This document shows, one piece after another, positions 6,476-8,860 of a stretch of 8,860 nucleotides of DNA. Under the pieces are notes generated by a model. It searched no databases. It saw only the letters and a list, made by a program, of their open reading frames with translations, and was not told the origin of the DNA. This stretch comes from an uncultured Variovorax sp. (lineage in GTDB: Bacteria; Pseudomonadota; Gammaproteobacteria; Burkholderiales; Burkholderiaceae), in assembly GCA_946478645.1 (NCBI GenBank), contig CAMLCW010000212.1:1-8860 (forward strand), given 5' to 3'. The translations under genes and the position numbers were made by a program. Numbering within the stretch: the first letter of the stretch is position 1; every line of letters starts with the position of its first letter.

Positions 6476-6498
6476 TATAATTGCAAACGATTCTCATC
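6476..6498 (+). promoter_or_regulatory. Perfect -10 box overlapped by a Fur-box-like sequence before the sigma factor gene
   Basis: TATAAT at 6476-6481 is an exact -10 hexamer. No convincing -35 stands 17 bases before it; CTGAAG at 6451-6456 is 19 away and weak. Directly after it, TTGCAAACGATTCTCATC (6481-6498) resembles the GCAAATGATTCTCATT style of Fur site known upstream of iron genes in Burkholderiales and pseudomonads, with a few mismatches. The match to the 19-bp E. coli consensus is only partial. Fur bound here would cover the start of transcription, fitting an iron-starvation sigma factor that is made only when iron is low. Confidence 0.62.
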
Positions 6499-6531
6499 CA
6501 CTTTCACGGGACCGCTTCGCGGAATCCCTCC

Positions 6532-7038
6532 ATGTCCGCGGCGCGCCCACCCCTCGAGCCCATCGAAGTTCTCTACAGCGACCACCACGGCTGGCTGCAG
6601 GCCTGGCTGCGCCGCCGGCTCGGGGACGCCTGCGATGCGGCCGACCTGGCGCACGACACCTTCGTGCGGCTGATGGCGTCCTCGCGCAGCAGCGCGAGCC
6701 TCGGCGATGAACCGCGCGCCTTCCTGACCCATGTCGCCAAGGGACTGGTGGCCGACCACTGGCGTCGGCGCGAGGTCGAGCGGGCGTATCTCGAAGCGAT
6801 CGCGCACCTGCCAGAGCCGGAAGCGCCGTCGCCCGAAGCGCGGCTGCTGATCGTCGAGTCGCTGCTGCGCATCGAGGCGATGCTCGCGAGCCTGCCGGCG
6901 CGCACGCGCCAGGTCTTCTTGCTCGCGCAGTTCGACGAACTCACGCTGCAGCAGATATCGGACCGCATGGCCATGCCCGTGATCACGGTGCGCCGCCACA
7001 TTCACAAGGCGCTCGTCGCCTGCATGTCCGTCGCGTGA
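6532..7038 (+). CDS. FecI-family ECF RNA polymerase sigma factor (iron starvation type)
   Basis: This gene encodes 168 residues, as expected for FecI proteins. Sigma region 2 covers about 11-78: LYSDHHGWLQAWLRRRLGD, then CDAADLAHDTFVRLM, then PRAFLTHVAKGLVADHWRRR. This is the DHxxWLxxWLRRRLG...DAADLAQDTF pattern of FecI. Region 4 covers about 113-163: LPARTRQVFLLAQFDELTLQQISDRMAMPVITVRRHIHKAL. The protein directs RNA polymerase to the promoter of the adjacent TonB receptor when the FecR partner signals. The ATG has GGAA (6521-6524) seven bases upstream. The frame opens at a TTG (6481), but that lies inside the -10/Fur site and is rejected. The downstream fecR-like gene begins at or just after its stop, so the two are cotranscribed. 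Confidence 0.95.
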   Translation: MSAARPPLEPIEVLYSDHHGWLQAWLRRRLGDACDAADLAHDTFVRLMASSRSSASLGDEPRAFLTHVAKGLVADHWRRREVERAYLEAIAHLPEPEAPSPEARLLIVESLLRIEAMLASLPARTRQVFLLAQFDELTLQQISDRMAMPVITVRRHIHKALVACMSVA

Positions 7039-7052
7039 GAAGCGGTCAGCGA

Positions 7053-8057
7053 ATGCAGGAGCCGCAGCACCAGCACCAGCAGCCGCAGGCCGCGCCCGAC
7101 CCGGCGCTGCTCGGCGAGGCCGCCGACTGGGTCCTGGCGCTGCGCTATGGCGGCGATGCGCCGAAGGTGAAGGAAGACTTCGAGGGCTGGCGCCGGCAGA
7201 GTCCCGCGCACGCGGCGGCGTGGTCGCGCGCCGAGGCGCTGCTCGGTGTGTTCTCGCAGGTGCCGCCGGCCATCGGCAAGGACGCGTTCCGCGCCTTGCA
7301 GCGGCCCGGGCGCCGCCGTGCGCTCGGCGCGCTGGGCCCGCTGCTGCTGCTCGCGGTGCCGGCCGGCTGGCTCGCATGGCATCGCAGACCCTGGCATGAA
7401 TGGGTCGCGGACGTCGCCACGGCGCGCGGGGAGCGCCGCGCCATGACGCTGGCCGATGGTTCGCGGCTGGTGCTCAACACCGCGAGCGCGGTCGACATCG
7501 TCTTCAGCGCCGCAGAAAGGCGCATCCAGCTGCGCGCGGGCGAAATCCTCGTCACCACGCACGCCGATCCGTCGCCGGTCGAGCGGCCGTTCCTGGTGCA
7601 GACGCCGGAGGGCACCGTGCGCGCCTTGGGCACGCGCTTCAGCGTGCGCCGCCTCGATGACGACGGCAAGACGCGCGTCGCGGTGTTCGAGGATGCGGTC
7701 GAGATCCGCGCCGCGGACGGCGCGACGCGCGTGCTGCGCGCCGGCGCGCAGGCCGACTTCGATGCCGGGCGCATCGGGACCGACGCGCGCGTCGAAGAAA
7801 GCGCTGCGCTCTGGGAGCGCGGGATGCTGCTCGCCAGGAACATGCGGCTGGCCGACGTGCTGGCCGAGATGAGCCGGTACCGCAGCGGCATGCTGCGCTG
7901 CGACCCTGCTGTCGCTGAACTGCGGGTGTCCGGTGCCGTGTCGCTGGCAGACACCGACGCCGGGCTCGACCTGCTGGCGTGCTCGCTGCCGCTGCGCATC
8001 GAGCGAACCACGCGCTACTGGGTCACGGTGGGGCCGCGACCGTCACCGGCGGAATGA
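7053..8057 (+). CDS. FecR-family anti-sigma factor / transmembrane signal transducer
   Basis: This gene encodes 334 residues. The cytoplasmic N-terminal domain (DUF4880 type, about 21-66) has the spaced tryptophans at 26, 46 and 57 (AADWVLALRYGG, FEGWRRQSPAHAAAWSRAEALL) typical of sigma contact. One membrane segment lies at about 89-109 (LGALGPLLLLAVPAGWLAW). The periplasmic FecR domain covers about 120-222: GERRAMTLADGSRLVLNTASAV, RAGEILV, TPEGTVRALGTRFSV. A C-terminal domain (about 255-327) resembles an STN-like fold: RNMRLADVLAEMSRYRSG. It relays the receptor signal to the sigma factor. A Gln/His stretch (QHQHQQPQ) precedes the domains. The ATG at 7053 is chosen, with GAGAAG about 10 bases upstream. 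A GTG at 7035, overlapping the sigma stop as GTGA, would add six residues and is possible. Confidence 0.93.
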   Translation: MQEPQHQHQQPQAAPDPALLGEAADWVLALRYGGDAPKVKEDFEGWRRQSPAHAAAWSRAEALLGVFSQVPPAIGKDAFRALQRPGRRRALGALGPLLLLAVPAGWLAWHRRPWHEWVADVATARGERRAMTLADGSRLVLNTASAVDIVFSAAERRIQLRAGEILVTTHADPSPVERPFLVQTPEGTVRALGTRFSVRRLDDDGKTRVAVFEDAVEIRAADGATRVLRAGAQADFDAGRIGTDARVEESAALWERGMLLARNMRLADVLAEMSRYRSGMLRCDPAVAELRVSGAVSLADTDAGLDLLACSLPLRIERTTRYWVTVGPRPSPAE

Positions 8058-8091
8058 CTGGCGTACGCCCAGACAAGAAAAAAATCTGCGC

Positions 8092-8116
8092 GGAAGGTGA
8101 TCACTTTTTCCGTCTC
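8092..8116 (+). promoter_or_regulatory. Candidate ECF-type promoter before the TonB receptor
   Basis: GGAAGG (8092-8097) and CGTCTC (8111-8116) have the GGAA / CGTC character common in ECF promoters. The gap is 13 bases, a little shorter than usual. A run of seven A (8078-8084) lies just upstream and could act as an UP-type element. The spacer contains the perfect 8-bp palindrome GTGATCAC (8097-8104), flanked by CGGAA on the left and TTCCG on the right. This is where the FecI-like sigma should act, as the receptor gene has its own 136-bp gap. Confidence 0.35.
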
Positions 8117-8135
8117 GTCCGGTGAGCAGGGGAAC

Positions 8136-8157
8136 GACGCATCGAGACCGATGCGTC
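8136..8157 (+). promoter_or_regulatory. Perfect 9-bp stem-loop in the receptor leader
   Basis: The arms GACGCATCG (8136-8144) and CGATGCGTC (8149-8157) are exact reverse complements around the tetraloop AGAC. It ends 36 bases before the receptor ATG and 22 bases before the Shine-Dalgarno AGGAG (8180-8184). No T-run follows, so it is not an intrinsic terminator. It could be an mRNA-stabilising or translation-tuning hairpin in the leader, or a DNA operator. Function is not known. Confidence 0.5.
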
Positions 8158-8193
8158 CCTCCACCACCGAAGACGTCACAGGAGCAGGAAGCC

Positions 8194-8860
8194 ATGGGAG
8201 CGCAGCACGCAAGCCGCAAGCGGCATATCGAGACATTCACCGCGGCCATCGCAGGCGCGGCCCTGCGCACGGCACTGGGCGCGGCCGGCGCCTGCGTGCT
8301 GGCGGCGGCAGCGCCGGTGTTCGCCGCCGAGCCGGCGGGCGCCGCAGCGCAGTCGTACGCCATCGGGGGCGGTGCCCTGGCCGACGTGCTGGCGCAATAC
8401 GCCGCCGACACCGGCGTGCAGCTGGTGTTCGAGCCTGGCCTGCTTGCCGGGCTGCGAAGCAATGGCCTGCGCGGACGCTACACGGTGCAGCAGGGCTTCG
8501 AGCAGCTGCTGCGCGGCAGCGGCTACGAAGCGGTGGGGCAGGGCAGCGGCGCCTACGCGCTGCGCAGGTCGGCCGCGCCGGCGACGCGCGACGCCGCCGC
8601 CGGTGCGGCCGGCGCGGCCACGCTGGCACCCGTCACGGTGACCGCCGCGGTCGAGCGCGAAACCCCCACCGGCCGTGTTCAGGGCTATGTCGCCAGGCGC
8701 AGCGCCACGGCCACCAAGACCGACACCGCGCTGATCGAGAACCAGCAGTCGGTCTCGGTCATCTCGGCGGAAGAGATCGGCGACCGCAAGGCGGAATCGC
8801 TCGATGAGGCGCTGCGCTACACCGCCGGCGTCACGCCGAACCTGAAGCCGTGGGCGGTCG
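8194..8860 (+). CDS. TonB-dependent siderophore receptor with N-terminal STN signalling domain (5' part, runs off the right edge)
   Basis: Of this gene 222 codons are seen; whole receptors of this kind run to about 750-850 residues. A long signal peptide ends near residue 45 (GACVLAAAAPVFAA/EP). The STN domain lies at about 54-124: SYAIGGGALADVLAQYAADTGVQLVF, then GLRGRYTVQQGFEQLLRGSGYEA and AYAL. An Ala-rich linker (126-143) leads to a TonB-box-like LAPVTVTA (144-151). The plug starts with TATKTDTALIENQQSVSVI, followed by SAEEIGDRKAESLDEALRYTAGV, the usual opening of siderophore receptors. It sits in the outer membrane, imports a ferric chelate with TonB energy, and signals through the STN domain to the FecR-like protein encoded upstream. 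AGGAG (8180-8184) precedes the ATG by nine bases. The ligand cannot be named. Confidence 0.95.
   Translation, partial: MGAQHASRKRHIETFTAAIAGAALRTALGAAGACVLAAAAPVFAAEPAGAAAQSYAIGGGALADVLAQYAADTGVQLVFEPGLLAGLRSNGLRGRYTVQQGFEQLLRGSGYEAVGQGSGAYALRRSAAPATRDAAAGAAGAATLAPVTVTAAVERETPTGRVQGYVARRSATATKTDTALIENQQSVSVISAEEIGDRKAESLDEALRYTAGVTPNLKPWAV

Noticed and set aside
6481..6531. TTG start adding 17 residues to the sigma factor
   Set aside because: It begins inside the -10/Fur-like site and the extra residues do not belong to the FecI fold; the ATG at 6532 gives the normal length.
7056..7086. CAG/CAC-rich stretch as a tandem repeat
   Set aside because: Only a few irregular units encoding Gln/His/Pro at the FecR N-terminus; low complexity rather than a structured repeat.
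8058..8072. Small hairpin after the fecR-like stop as a terminator
   Set aside because: The stem is about five pairs with a bulged C and is followed by A-rich rather than T-rich sequence, so it does not fit an intrinsic terminator on either strand.
8097..8807. 236-codon plus-strand frame over the receptor start
   Set aside because: It is in a different frame from the receptor, whose signal peptide, STN domain and plug are unmistakable; the alternative is low-complexity Arg/Ala/Gly.

Overview
The window is high-GC DNA from a proteobacterium. It most likely comes from the Burkholderiales (Comamonadaceae such as Variovorax, or Alcaligenaceae). This is inferred from the GC-rich codon use, a Bug/TctC-type periplasmic binding protein with no permease beside it, several LysR regulators, and a FecI-FecR-TonB receptor module. 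No rRNA, tRNA, CRISPR array, insertion sequence or phage gene was seen, and the species cannot be fixed from the sequence alone.

Left part (1-1906). A CaiB/BaiF family III CoA-transferase, truncated by the left edge and on the minus strand, diverges from a LysR-type regulator (539-1474, plus). The 88 bp between them hold an imperfect palindrome beside the transferase start and a perfect 9-bp inverted repeat just before the regulator's ribosome binding site. A small Rid (YjgF/UK114) protein follows the regulator by 39 bp on the same strand.

Middle part (1903-6433). A compact minus-strand operon encodes, in transcription order, an NAD(P)-dependent aldehyde dehydrogenase, an exported Bug/TctC solute-binding protein, and a zinc-free quinone oxidoreductase of the PIG3 type. 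A CrgA-type LysR regulator (5486-6433, plus) is divergent from it, and a 113-bp control region lies between them. The likely role is binding of an unknown organic acid or related solute in the periplasm, followed by oxidation of an aldehyde and reduction of an enone or quinone in the cytoplasm. The substrate cannot be read from sequence. The last oxidoreductase gene and the Rid gene converge and share one CTAG tetranucleotide as stop codons on both strands. By eye the operon is less GC-rich than both flanks.

Right part (6434-8860). This is a complete-looking start of a cell-surface signalling system for iron uptake: an iron-starvation ECF sigma factor (FecI family), its inner-membrane anti-sigma/transducer (FecR family), and the first 222 residues of a TonB-dependent siderophore receptor with the N-terminal STN signalling domain. 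A perfect TATAAT box overlapped by a Fur-box-like sequence precedes the sigma gene. The gap before the receptor carries a candidate ECF promoter and a perfect 9-bp stem-loop. The expected circuit is that low iron lifts Fur repression of sigma-fecR. A ferric ligand on the receptor then signals through the STN domain to FecR, which frees the sigma factor to transcribe the receptor gene. The receptor continues past the right edge.

The gene families are all known. The less ordinary material is in the control regions, the permease-free operon and the shared stop codon. I did not find a clearly new type of system.
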